A stretch of 64,000 nucleotides of DNA, taken from the NCBI RefSeq assembly GCF_003966265.1, contig NZ_RXNV01000002.1:372001-436000 (forward strand). Reading direction: 5' to 3'. Positions within the stretch are counted from its first letter, which is position 1. Every line of letters starts with the position of its first letter. This stretch comes from Shewanella atlantica (GTDB lineage Bacteria; Pseudomonadota; Gammaproteobacteria; Enterobacterales; Shewanellaceae). This document shows, one piece after another, positions 1 through 8,868 of the stretch. Position numbers and translations under genes: made by a program. Below the pieces are notes generated by a model. That model was not told the DNA's origin and did no database searches. It saw nothing but the letters and a program-made list of their open reading frames with translations.

Positions 1-1594
1 CAAAGGGAAAGAAGAGTCGATTCAGGGCCTCTTCTGATAACCCAATGCCACTATCTTCTATAATAATTACCGCATGCTTGTCTTCCACAAGTAGCTGGAT
101 CCCAAGTTGAGGCACAGGTTCAGACTCCATCGCATCGAGAGCATTTCGGATAAGGTTAACCAATACCTGCTGGATCAGGCTGATATCGGCAACAGTAGTA
201 ACTCGATTTAGTGATAGCTTGGGTGATAGATGCATACGTTTAAATTCTGGAGCCATCAGGTTGAGGGTCTCTTCAACCAGACTCTTGAGATCGCATTGTT
301 CATACACACTGGGCTGCTGGCAGAACTGCCTGAATCGTTTGATGGTACTCTGGGCTCGATCCACCTGTTCAATAGCCTTATTCAAAGCGCTATTGAGTTC
401 ACCTTGTTCGGGAGTCAGTCGATACAGGCAGCCTTGGGTTAAATATCTTATTCCGGCAAGAGGCTGATTAAGTTCATGGGCTATGCCTGAGGCCATCTCT
501 CCGGTCAGCAATACCCGTTGGGCCTTGTAGAACTGTTTCTGTTGTTCAAATAATTTCTTCTGAGTGTGCTGATGCTGCTCCATCTCTGAAGAGAGGGCCT
601 GTGTACGCAGTACAACCAGACGCCTGACTCTTAGATGGTGCAAATAGCCAAGCATTAATAAAATAAAAGCCCCGATCACCCAAGGCACGGCACCTTTAAG
701 CAAGAACTCCCAATTGGTAACAAACGGCCACCTGTTAAGTGTACGTAATAATCTAAATACCTGACGGTCGTTTACCGGAGCAGACCAGTACTGATATCGT
801 CCGGAAATGGCTTCTTTATCGGCAACAGATATCGACAGCAGCGACTTAACCACTTGTGTAGCCAACACATGATCGGTATGGCCCAGTTTAGAGAAAGCGT
901 AAGAGGGATACAGAGCACTGGATACGGCACATTCATAGTCGGGAACCTCTTTTTGAAGCACCACTTTCAATGCCGACTCGGGAACAAGGCCCTCCTTAAT
1001 TGCCGATTCGAGTACACAGGAGGGCAAGATAGCCACATCGGCTTTTTCATCTAATACCAGGTTGAGCAATTTGTCCTGGGGGAAACCTACGAAGGTGAGC
1101 TTTTTAAAGTCTTTAAAGGGGTTAATACTATGAGATGCCAGTTCACCGGCCAGAATTTGAAAGCCTCCAAAAGCATTCGGATCAGATGAGACGACGGCCA
1201 TGGTACTGAGTTGTTTTACATCCGTTATATTAACCGATGAACGCGTGATCAATGCAGAGCCTATAGCATGATCCGGATCTGAGTGATAATTCGGGACTAA
1301 AGAGAGTAGGTTACTGACACCATGTTCTTTCTTAAATGTAACTGTGGTGAGTGCGTTACCGATAATGAAGTCGAGCTTGTCATTTGCGACAGACTCTTGT
1401 AGTTCACCAGGGGTTAATGGGAGAACTGAAAAAGTATGACCCGTATCCGCAGCAACCCGATCGAAGGTAGGTGCCCATCTTTGATAAACTGTGTCAGGAG
1501 ATGCGAAAGAGAGCACTCCAATCCTCATCGGCTCATTCTCATGTGCATAAGAGAAGCAGGAGAGTAATGAAGTTAATAGCAAGATTCGTTTCAT
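1..1594 (-). CDS. TtrS-like sensor histidine kinase (3' end off window)
   Basis: Reading the minus strand from the ATG at 1594 gives an open frame to the left edge. It begins with a short signal peptide (MKRILLLTSLLSCFSYAHE) and a PhnD-type phosphate/phosphonate-binding-like periplasmic domain of about 270 residues. A membrane helix follows near residue 310 (WVIGAFILLMLGYLHHLRVR), then a HisKA H-box, GEMASGIAHELNQPL, near residue 368. The HATPase N-box (VNLIRNALDAME) and G1 box (EDSGIGL) are visible before the frame leaves the window. This is the TtrS layout: a binding-protein sensor fused to a kinase. The ligand cannot be read from the sequence. The partner regulator is presumably beyond the left edge. 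A palindrome about 110 bases upstream of the start is shared with the apbE/lipoprotein promoter region, so the kinase pathway may control that module and itself. The family call is strong; the role is inferred. Confidence 0.88.
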   Translation of the reverse strand, partial: MKRILLLTSLLSCFSYAHENEPMRIGVLSFASPDTVYQRWAPTFDRVAADTGHTFSVLPLTPGELQESVANDKLDFIIGNALTTVTFKKEHGVSNLLSLVPNYHSDPDHAIGSALITRSSVNITDVKQLSTMAVVSSDPNAFGGFQILAGELASHSINPFKDFKKLTFVGFPQDKLLNLVLDEKADVAILPSCVLESAIKEGLVPESALKVVLQKEVPDYECAVSSALYPSYAFSKLGHTDHVLATQVVKSLLSISVADKEAISGRYQYWSAPVNDRQVFRLLRTLNRWPFVTNWEFLLKGAVPWVIGAFILLMLGYLHHLRVRRLVVLRTQALSSEMEQHQHTQKKLFEQQKQFYKAQRVLLTGEMASGIAHELNQPLAGIRYLTQGCLYRLTPEQGELNSALNKAIEQVDRAQSTIKRFRQFCQQPSVYEQCDLKSLVEETLNLMAPEFKRMHLSPKLSLNRVTTVADISLIQQVLVNLIRNALDAMESEPVPQLGIQLLVEDKHAVIIIEDSGIGLSEEALNRLFFPF

Positions 1595-1913
1595 AAAAGC
1601 GTGGGTCGCTGACCTGTTGTCATTTTGTCGTAATTATCATCTATAATCCCAAATTATGATAGCGTATAAGCAAATCTGAGGGACCGGAACCACAATAAAT
1701 TATTTATTGCGGAAAACCGCTATATCACAATCATAATATCTGCTGATATAATCAAGTTGTCATAAATCTTATAAAACATAATCTATATTATTTAATTGCA
1801 AAGTATCAGTTAAATCACTCCAACTCATAAAATCGGCTACTCAACTTAGGTTAAATAAGTGCGTTTGAAAACAACCTGCAAATATGACTTATTATTTGCA
1901 AATTAATTTTATA
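1595..1913. other. AT-rich promoter region of the sensor kinase
   Basis: This gap between the end of apbE and the start of the kinase gene has no convincing ORF. It is AT-rich and carries the GCGG-AAAA-CCGC palindrome at 1709-1720, so the kinase probably has its own promoter here rather than depending on apbE read-through. Confidence 0.5.
1705..1720 (+). promoter_or_regulatory. candidate operator, copy 1 (TATTGCGGAAAACCGC)
   Basis: The 16 bases TATTGCGGAAAACCGC contain the perfect 12-base palindrome GCGG-AAAA-CCGC. The same 16 bases occur in the opposite orientation at 3247-3262. This copy lies about 110 bases upstream of the sensor-kinase start codon. Its binding protein is not known from the sequence; a response regulator of the TtrS-like kinase is the natural guess. 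Confidence 0.5.
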
Positions 1914-3107
1914 TTAATTGCGTGGCTGCAACCTGTATTTGTCGAAGCTAGCCGTGCTGATTTTATTCCCTTTATCATCTAAATACCAAACCGCTTCCAG
2001 ATAATCTGCATTGTCTGAAAATTCCAGAGCCTGCTCAAGCGGCATCAAGAATAGCGTCGTCGATATAACATCGGCAAATATTTGCTGTCCGTCGAGCACT
2101 ACTGACGTCGATACCCCTTCTGGTTTTGGTTGCAGAGTCTTAGGATCGATAAGGTGGTGGTACTCCTTTTCGTTTACCCGGTAATAACGAAGATAGTTAC
2201 CGCTTGAGACTATGGTGAGATCAGTACCATGAACAACTTCGTGGTACTGGCCGTCAAACTCACTACACTTTGGGAGTTGATAATCATACTTTTTGCACAA
2301 GGGATCTTCGATAGCCGTATTAAACTCTCGACCATCAGGGTGTAACCCGTAGTGGCGTATATTTCCACCAGCATTGATCATAAAAGAGGTAAGCCCTTCA
2401 GCTTTCAGCTGCTCATATACTTTCTCAGCCATCCAACCCTTAGCAATCCCGCCGAGGTCTATACTCATACCGGTTTTAAGACGTATGGTGTTATCAGCTT
2501 GGTTAAGATAAATATCTTTTACATTGACTAGCTTAGCGGCATTTTGTAGCTCGGCCATCTCAGGTTTGGTACACAAACCATTCTCTTTTATCTCACCTTT
2601 ACATTCACTTCGGTGTTTTCGCCAAAGGTCGATAACAGGGGAAAGGGCGATGTTGAAGTATCCATCACTCTTGTTATACCAATCCAAGCCAGCTGCAATT
2701 AGTGCAGTTAGCTTGGGGTCAATCTTATGTATGCTTGCCGGGCTATTATTAATACTTTTAATATTTTCGACATGGGGATAAGTGCTGTAGTTTGAAGCGA
2801 GGTAGTGATATTCCTGAACAACATTAAGCGCGTGGCACAGAGCTGGATCTGCTTGTTCTGGCTTGCTGTTATACACATCGATAGTGATGGATGTACCAAA
2901 ATACTTAAGTGTATTCAGGGTAGATACGCCATCAGTATGACTAATGATCCCATTTCCCTCACATAGGTAAGGTTTAAATGTGTCCTGGGTGGAAAGCTCA
3001 TTGTTTGGTTTTGCCATAACCGTATCCGACACGGAGATCCCTAAAACAAGTAAAGTAGATAATAGTGATGGCATAAACCTTAGCTTCATAATGGGTGGTA
3101 GATTCAT
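1914..3107 (-). CDS. apbE: ApbE-family FAD:protein FMN transferase
   Basis: This 397-residue exported protein belongs to the ApbE family, which uses FAD to attach FMN covalently to Ser/Thr of target proteins in the periplasm. An N-terminal hydrophobic signal is present, and M7 is an alternative start with a compact signal peptide. Family motifs include the Gly-rich IDLGGIAKGWMAEK (near residue 218), FMINAGGNIRHYG, and a C-terminal metal/flavin-site segment with FADVISTTLF. The length is a little above the usual 320-350 residues. It is divergent from the FMN-binding lipoprotein gene with 242 bases between them, and that lipoprotein carries the expected target motif. It is therefore very likely the dedicated flavinylating enzyme of this locus. 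The family assignment is firm; the target is inferred from context. Confidence 0.93.
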   Translation of the reverse strand: MNLPPIMKLRFMPSLLSTLLVLGISVSDTVMAKPNNELSTQDTFKPYLCEGNGIISHTDGVSTLNTLKYFGTSITIDVYNSKPEQADPALCHALNVVQEYHYLASNYSTYPHVENIKSINNSPASIHKIDPKLTALIAAGLDWYNKSDGYFNIALSPVIDLWRKHRSECKGEIKENGLCTKPEMAELQNAAKLVNVKDIYLNQADNTIRLKTGMSIDLGGIAKGWMAEKVYEQLKAEGLTSFMINAGGNIRHYGLHPDGREFNTAIEDPLCKKYDYQLPKCSEFDGQYHEVVHGTDLTIVSSGNYLRYYRVNEKEYHHLIDPKTLQPKPEGVSTSVVLDGQQIFADVISTTLFLMPLEQALEFSDNADYLEAVWYLDDKGNKISTASFDKYRLQPRN

Positions 3108-3246
3108 AACAGTTCCAAATGTATTAATTTCATTAATGGTTAAATGAACGCTTATTAAATAAGTATCATGTTAAAAAGTGCCGGAGGTAATTATTGTCGC
3201 CAATGTGTTAACTGGATCAAATATTGTAAACAAACAACTCCACCCT

Positions 3247-3262
3247 GCGGTTTTCCGCAATA
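3247..3262 (-). promoter_or_regulatory. candidate operator, copy 2 (TATTGCGGAAAACCGC)
   Basis: On the minus strand this is exactly the 16-base element found at 1705-1720. It lies between the divergent apbE and FMN-lipoprotein genes, about 140 bases from the apbE start and 88 from the lipoprotein start, so one bound regulator could serve both promoters. Confidence 0.5.
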
Positions 3263-3349
3263 GTTAATATTTTTGTGCTCGTTATCCTGTATGAAAACTT
3301 ACTCAAGATATTAATCAAGTTATAAACCAAGTTAAAAGGCAGAGGCGAG

Positions 3350-4702
3350 ATGATAAAAAATAATAGTTTTAAAAGAAGCCTGGTTTGTTCGGCTGTAACC
3401 ATAGCAAGCTTAGGATTAGCTGGTTGCGCAACGACCCCTATTGAAGGTAAATACGTTGATGGTACTCATGAAGTCAGCGGGAAAGGTAAAAAAAGCCAAA
3501 TCACGCTAACCGTTAATGTGAAAGAGGGCAAGATCACCGATGTCACGACGAAATCTCATAAAGAAACGGAGTCACTGTTTCTTAATGCTGAACGTCTGCT
3601 AGCCAAGATTGTTTCTAATAACGGTCATGAAGGTATCGACGCGGTATCCGGTGCAACGTACTCATCTAATGGAATATTAAAAGCGATTAATAAACTCCCC
3701 AGAACGGATGGAAGTACCCCGGAATATGTCGCTGTAGGTTCCAAAGAGGAGTCTGGTGCCGACGATTTTAAACTGAAATGGTCAATCCAACCACAGCTTG
3801 GCATGATCATAGGCGATTACTACTACCAGGAAGCAAGATTCCGTCAGGGCCATATGGGCAGCATGGCTATTGTTGTCGATAGTAACAACGCAAAAGATGT
3901 CATCTTTGCCGAATTTAATGAGAGTGGTCGCCCTAACTATTACACCCGTCTTTTCCAGGATGTTCCTAAGCGTACCTCCGAATATAACTTCTCTATGGGC
4001 AAGAAAAAGGGCACGGCCTGGGTGCAGTCAGCATTAACCATGGAGAAGTTGATGGTTGAGCAAGACAAACTCACCTTCGACCTGAATCCGGATTATGATC
4101 CCAAGTTACGTAACAAACTAAAGCAGCCAAACCGTCTTAAGTATTCCGGCATTGACGTCGTAGCAGGGGCTTCAAACAGTATCCAGCAGTCGATGGTACC
4201 GCAAACGGCAAAAATTCATGATCAGATCAACGGTGAGGGCACCAAGCTTAAGTTCTACCAAAATGCCGAGCAGCAGCTAGATAAGAATGGCAAATGGATC
4301 GGCATCACAACTGTATTACGCCTGGTCGTTGATACAGAGACTAAACAGATCACTAAGTCATATTTCGATGAAGTGTTTGCAGACGAGAAGAATGAAATAA
4401 AGGATGCGTCTCTTAAGAAGCATTATCGTCAATCGAAATATGCCTCAATTAATTATGTTGAGCCTGCACGAATTGGTTTTAACGTCATGTTTGATGCACT
4501 AAATGATCATCTCAAGCATGGTGGTTCACTGTTTGATATTAATGACCTTCCGGCCACTGGCGATAGCGGAAGTTATGCCGCAACCGGCTTCACTAAACGC
4601 TCATCTTCATGGGATCTGTACCTCAAGCAGGCGGATGTTCTCTATAAACAGATGCGTATCGATGGCGTGATTGTTGAGCATAGACAACCTATTTCTAAGT
4701 AA
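3350..4702 (+). CDS. flavinylated FMN-binding-domain lipoprotein
   Basis: This is a 450-residue lipoprotein. The N-terminus has a basic start, a hydrophobic stretch and a lipobox LAGC with Cys26. Residues 30-115 form an FMN_bind domain ending in DAVSGATYS (D97 to S105), which fits the ApbE target consensus, making Ser105 the likely FMN acceptor. A second similar stretch, DVVAGASNS (269-277), lies in a C-terminal repeat of the domain, so it may carry two flavins, as reported for Listeria PplA. The gene is 24 bases upstream of a porin gene on the same strand and divergent from apbE. A GAGGCGAG ribosome-binding region precedes the ATG. It is probably a periplasm-facing electron carrier or a terminal reductase subunit; its substrate is unknown. 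Confidence 0.88.
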   Translation: MIKNNSFKRSLVCSAVTIASLGLAGCATTPIEGKYVDGTHEVSGKGKKSQITLTVNVKEGKITDVTTKSHKETESLFLNAERLLAKIVSNNGHEGIDAVSGATYSSNGILKAINKLPRTDGSTPEYVAVGSKEESGADDFKLKWSIQPQLGMIIGDYYYQEARFRQGHMGSMAIVVDSNNAKDVIFAEFNESGRPNYYTRLFQDVPKRTSEYNFSMGKKKGTAWVQSALTMEKLMVEQDKLTFDLNPDYDPKLRNKLKQPNRLKYSGIDVVAGASNSIQQSMVPQTAKIHDQINGEGTKLKFYQNAEQQLDKNGKWIGITTVLRLVVDTETKQITKSYFDEVFADEKNEIKDASLKKHYRQSKYASINYVEPARIGFNVMFDALNDHLKHGGSLFDINDLPATGDSGSYAATGFTKRSSSWDLYLKQADVLYKQMRIDGVIVEHRQPISK

Positions 4703-4726
4703 TAAAAAAATATATCAAAAGAGACG

Positions 4727-5773
4727 ATGATGATGAAAACTTTTACACTATCCCTGTTAGCAACCAGCATGCTGGTATCACCTCAAATTTTTGCTGAAGA
4801 GCTATATAAATTTTATGGCCGAATAGATTACTCAGTTACCAATTCAGACAGTGGCTCTGCGACTCATAATGGAAAGAGCGGTACCGTGCTGGAGAATAAC
4901 TGGAGCCGTTTAGGTATCAAAGGTAGCAGTGAGATCCTGACAGATACCCATCTTTTCTATCAAATTGAAGTCGGCGTTAACGGGGCTTCCCAAGATAAAG
5001 GAAAGAATCCTTTTTCATCCAGGCCTACCTATATTGGTATTAAACACGCTTCGGTGGGCCAACTGGCTGCCGGTCGCATAGATCCGGTATTTAAGATGGC
5101 TAAAGGCAGCGCCGATGCGATGGATATGTATTCTATGAAACACGATCGATTATTTGCCGGTGATAAGCGCTGGGGGGATTCAATAGAATATAAAACGGTT
5201 AAATGGAACAAGTTACAATTAGGTGCCAGTTACGTCATGGAAGATAACTATTATGGTGAAGATGATCTTCGTCGTGATAACGGCAACTATCAACTTGCTC
5301 TCACCTTTGGTGATAAACATTTCAGAAGCAGTAACTTGTATCTGGCCGCAGCCTACACCGACGGCGTTGAAGATATCAAAGGTTACCGCGGCGTCGTGCA
5401 ATACAAGTATGGCAACTTAATGCTTGGCTCTATCTATCAAGCGTCTGAGCTGGTTAATCCATATAAGACCAACTGGGAACAGCGAGATGGTTCCGGCTTT
5501 ATCGTCAGTGCCAAGTATCAAATCGACAAGCTGTTACTTAAGGCGCAATACGGTCAGGACGATTCGGGTACCGGTAGAATAGCAGGTAAAATCTACGATA
5601 AATATGGTGAGTCAGTGACCCAAGCTCCAGAAGTTTCGCAGTGGGCAGTGGGCGCAGAGTACCGCGTCTCTAAATCGACCCGTCTTCACACCGAAATTGG
5701 TCAGTTTGATGTTGAACAATACGATGACTTCGATGACACCATCGTTAGTGTTGGCGTACGTTACGACTTCTAA
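4727..5773 (+). CDS. Gram-negative outer-membrane porin
   Basis: The product is 348 residues with a clear signal peptide cleaved after IFA. The first strand (ELYKFYGRIDYSV) and the alternating beta pattern are typical of the OmpC/Porin_4 family. The protein ends in a terminal phenylalanine (VGVRYDF), the usual signal for outer-membrane assembly. Three consecutive ATGs occur at 4727, 4730 and 4733, so the exact start is uncertain. It follows the FMN lipoprotein after 24 bases and is probably co-transcribed, which suggests that it admits the substrate of the redox module. Its specificity cannot be read from the sequence. Confidence 0.9.
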   Translation: MMMKTFTLSLLATSMLVSPQIFAEELYKFYGRIDYSVTNSDSGSATHNGKSGTVLENNWSRLGIKGSSEILTDTHLFYQIEVGVNGASQDKGKNPFSSRPTYIGIKHASVGQLAAGRIDPVFKMAKGSADAMDMYSMKHDRLFAGDKRWGDSIEYKTVKWNKLQLGASYVMEDNYYGEDDLRRDNGNYQLALTFGDKHFRSSNLYLAAAYTDGVEDIKGYRGVVQYKYGNLMLGSIYQASELVNPYKTNWEQRDGSGFIVSAKYQIDKLLLKAQYGQDDSGTGRIAGKIYDKYGESVTQAPEVSQWAVGAEYRVSKSTRLHTEIGQFDVEQYDDFDDTIVSVGVRYDF

Positions 5774-5825
5774 AGGCTGCAAAGTATATAAAGTTCAACC
5801 CTAAATCTGCGCTCCCTGCAGAACT

Positions 5826-5854
5826 GGCACAAGGATGTGCCGGCCTTTCTTTTC
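5826..5854 (+). terminator. Rho-independent terminator after the porin gene
   Basis: GGCACA-AGGA-TGTGCC forms a stem-loop followed by a T-rich run (ggcctttctttt). It lies between the porin gene and the convergent flavoreductase gene. Confidence 0.6.
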
Positions 5855-5918
5855 ATCATATTCTTATCTCAACATCTGTTCGCCGCTGAATCCGCTCCTA
5901 CAAATACTAAATCAAGGG

Positions 5919-7766
5919 TTACTCAAACTTATCGAATGAGATAGCGTTATCGCCTATACCGTGATCTTTTAGCAAATCAATCGTCGATTCCATCATAGCG
6001 GCAGGACCGCAGAGGTAAAACTCAGCTTTATCCTGTGCCTTTTGAAGCCCAGTGGCTAGATACTTTGCCAGATGGTCCTGCACGTAGCCGGTTGCGCCAC
6101 CCCAATCTTGTCCCGGTCTGGAGAGTACCGGTAGATAGTGAAAGTTTGAGAAACGTTCTGACAGTTGTTGAAAGTGGTCACTGTAGATAAGGTCTAGCTG
6201 ACTGCGGGCACCAAAATAGAAATAGATTTCCCTTGAACTGTTTTTTTGAATTAGCTGCTCCTCAATCAAGGCCTTTAACGGGGCCATCCCCGAACCGGCT
6301 CCAATCATTACCATTGGCTTTCCGCTCGACGGCAAGGCATAAAACTCCTCAAAGGGGCCAACCGCTTCGATTGTGCTCCCTGGTGCCAAGTTACAGATGT
6401 AGCTAGAACCTATGCCGGGTTTAACCCTCTCGTTTGGTGAGGTCTGAATCTTTACTGTAAACACCAGCTCATCGCTCTGACCGTCACCATTAGCCAGCGA
6501 GTAGTTACGACTGCAGGCTAAGTGCTCATACTCCATGTGTACAACGTCTTGCCAATGGTGCAGCAACTCTGCTGGTAGATATGCTGGAATCGAGTTACCT
6601 TTTGCGGCGGGGATAAAGAAACGCATAAAGGCGCCGGCCCTGAATTTGACTGGTCTATCGTTCACAGATTTAAAGCGCAGCTCCTTTATATAAGGAGAGA
6701 TAAACTCGCTGCTGATTAAGCGTAGCTCTTGACTCGCCGCCTCAGTCACATCGACTAAGGTCAACTGCTCAAGCTCGTCGCTGTTATGCTGACAAGCTAA
6801 ACGGTATCCGGACTTAAGTTCATGGGCAGTAAACTGACTCTTATCTGCCGAGGTCATCTTCACAGAGCTGTCGACCACTATCTTACAGCGCCCACATGTG
6901 CCACCACCGCCACAAGTCGAGGGTAGGGCGATATCGTGATTGAGCAAACTGTCGAGCAGATTTTCATGAGCAAACATGGCAAGCGGTCCTAAACTTTTGT
7001 CATGCTTATCGAATATATCAACCATCTTGCGATTAGCCAGTGTACGACCTAAGAGTAGAGCTGGCTTGTATTGGCCGTTATAGGCCAACTCCACCGTCCA
7101 GATAAGACCGGTGAAGGCAAAAAATAGGGTGAAAATGGCAAAAACGATGATCTGAACATTATTGAAACTACCCTCACTGGCGTAATCCATAAAGTGCAGC
7201 ATAAAGATAAAATCTACGAATCGTTTATCATCGTTGCTGTGGCCTATCAGCCGGCCAGATCCGGCATCGACATAGACACTGGTATTAAGCGCATCGTCAA
7301 TGTTAACCCTCCATAAACTATTTTGTTCCTTGGGGAAATCATCACTCTTTTCAGTCAGTTTTACCGTAGAAATTATTTTTGCCGAACCCTTATAAGATTC
7401 AAGAGCAATGGCGGTGGCTATAGTTTTAGTAATAACAAATGGCTTGCCGGTGACCGCATCGACCAGTGAGTAGTGGCTCTTGAAATGACGGTATAAGCCT
7501 TTCTCATGGGCAAGCAGGTAATAAGGATGTGAGAGCAAGATGACCTGGCTCAAGGAGACGACATTTGTACCGGCTTGTAATACGGTTTTAGGATCGATAA
7601 GCAGTTGCAGATCTACGGTCGGGCTCTCGACGCTTTGCCTGTTTTGAGTACCCGAGGCCTTCTCATGGTCCATCAGGTTGAAATATAAACCTGTGCCAAG
7701 CCAGATGAGCAGTTGCAGTCCCACGAGAAGAGACAACCATTTATGCAGCGTTTTAATCATTGGCAT
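5919..7766 (-). CDS. PepSY membrane protein fused to NqrF-like 2Fe-2S/FAD/NAD reductase
   Basis: This 615-residue fusion starts with a membrane helix (residues 8-30), a PepSY-like external region and a second helix around 205-228. A plant-type 2Fe-2S ferredoxin domain follows, with Cys285, Cys291, Cys294 in CGGGGTCGRC and Cys325 in LACQ. Next comes an FAD-binding domain with RNYSLAN (from R420) and an NAD(P)-binding domain with IGAGSGMAPLKAL (from about 488) and a C-terminal YLCGPAAM. The soluble half matches NqrF and phenol-hydroxylase-type reductases. The protein should take electrons from cytoplasmic NAD(P)H and pass them through the 2Fe-2S cluster to the membrane part. Its start overlaps the stop of the upstream PepSY gene by 10 bases. 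With apbE and the FMN lipoprotein close by, the likely acceptor is periplasmic flavin. The domains are certain; the electron route is inferred. Confidence 0.9.
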   Translation of the reverse strand: MPMIKTLHKWLSLLVGLQLLIWLGTGLYFNLMDHEKASGTQNRQSVESPTVDLQLLIDPKTVLQAGTNVVSLSQVILLSHPYYLLAHEKGLYRHFKSHYSLVDAVTGKPFVITKTIATAIALESYKGSAKIISTVKLTEKSDDFPKEQNSLWRVNIDDALNTSVYVDAGSGRLIGHSNDDKRFVDFIFMLHFMDYASEGSFNNVQIIVFAIFTLFFAFTGLIWTVELAYNGQYKPALLLGRTLANRKMVDIFDKHDKSLGPLAMFAHENLLDSLLNHDIALPSTCGGGGTCGRCKIVVDSSVKMTSADKSQFTAHELKSGYRLACQHNSDELEQLTLVDVTEAASQELRLISSEFISPYIKELRFKSVNDRPVKFRAGAFMRFFIPAAKGNSIPAYLPAELLHHWQDVVHMEYEHLACSRNYSLANGDGQSDELVFTVKIQTSPNERVKPGIGSSYICNLAPGSTIEAVGPFEEFYALPSSGKPMVMIGAGSGMAPLKALIEEQLIQKNSSREIYFYFGARSQLDLIYSDHFQQLSERFSNFHYLPVLSRPGQDWGGATGYVQDHLAKYLATGLQKAQDKAEFYLCGPAAMMESTIDLLKDHGIGDNAISFDKFE

Positions 7767-8521
7767 GGACTGGTCTCCTTGCTTATCTGTTTCTTTCCCG
7801 GAGATCTATGCTCATTCCCGCCATCTTCTTTTTCGGAGTCCGCCTTAAAAACTCTGAAGTAGGTTAAGACTAAACCCAATATCGCTGCCAACAAAGAAAA
7901 CAGTACAAACCAGAAGAGTAACCAGTTACTGGGATCTTCATCTTCATAATCCATCACATGTAAGCTGAACATAGTGTCGAATGTACGCCAGAATTCGTGA
8001 CGTTTGCCGACTATTTTTCCGCTACGGGCCGAGACATAGAGTGAAGGGCTACCGAAATCGTCAAAGTTCACCCGCCAGGCCGGTAACGCCCGCGAGCTCA
8101 ATTCGAAAGGTGGATTCTCTGTGATAAGCTCAACATCGGCAATAGCCCCCATTCCTGAGTAATAGTGCTTAGCGGCTTTAACCGCGGCGGTTTGATTTAG
8201 CGGGGATAATAGTTGTCCAGAGTCGGCATCGATAAGATATTCAATTCCATCTTGCCTTAACCTGTAAACCACCTGATCGATATGCATGCCTATCTCGACT
8301 CGTTCAGCGTCTGGATAATTTTGAATCAGGGTTAAAAGAGGGTAGTTGACCTTAACAGGGTCTATCTTGGTTTGATGGTTTATAACCAAGCTGTCTCCAT
8401 GGATATAGTCGATATCGAATATCACCATATAGGCACCGGATACCGACCAGGTGACAAACTGTACTCCCAAAAAGAGCATCAGCCATCTGTGATATTTTCG
8501 ACTTATTTTTAATAAGTTCAT
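7757..8521 (-). CDS. PepSY-associated membrane protein
   Basis: The product has 254 residues. An N-terminal helix (RWLMLFLGVQFVTWSVSGAYMV) follows a conserved RKYHRW start. A periplasmic region carries two PepSY-like units, including YLIDADSGQLLSPL and YVSARSGKIVGKR, and a second helix lies at about 205-227 before a charged cytoplasmic tail. Its layout repeats the N-terminal half of the following gene, with which it overlaps by 10 bases, so the two are likely co-translated partners. Conserved histidines near the helices could bind haem or contact quinone, but this is not shown. It is probably part of the transmembrane electron path of this locus. Confidence 0.85.
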   Translation of the reverse strand: MNLLKISRKYHRWLMLFLGVQFVTWSVSGAYMVIFDIDYIHGDSLVINHQTKIDPVKVNYPLLTLIQNYPDAERVEIGMHIDQVVYRLRQDGIEYLIDADSGQLLSPLNQTAAVKAAKHYYSGMGAIADVELITENPPFELSSRALPAWRVNFDDFGSPSLYVSARSGKIVGKRHEFWRTFDTMFSLHVMDYEDEDPSNWLLFWFVLFSLLAAILGLVLTYFRVFKADSEKEDGGNEHRSPGKKQISKETSPCQ

Positions 8522-8868
8522 TATTATAGGTGTTCCTGTGAAAATAATTTGCCAACATACTTGCTGGTAAGTTATTGATAATTGAAGTTTAGTTAGTTTT
8601 GGTGACTTGTTAGTTTTTAGCTGAGCTAAGAGCCAACAGATATTTTCACGGCAAACTCACACTCGTATGCTCAAACATGCATTCAAATGCTATTTATGTC
8701 CAGAACTGCCTGATTTTAAACAGTGCTACACTGGCGCGCTACGACATATCTGACGGTAACTGCTCGCTTGAAGGCATTGATATGAACGCTATCTGTTTAT
8801 CTGATTTTACTTGCTGAAGCTTATTCAAAACGGCTATTCTGCTTATTACGCTTTAAAGGAATTGATTC
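8522..8868. other. divergent promoter region
   Basis: This spacer separates the PepSY operon from the rightward peptidase gene. No ORF or clear repeat was seen, and the GCGG palindrome of the apbE region is absent. An AAAGGAATTGATTC stretch just before 8869 provides the ribosome-binding site for the next gene. Confidence 0.4.
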
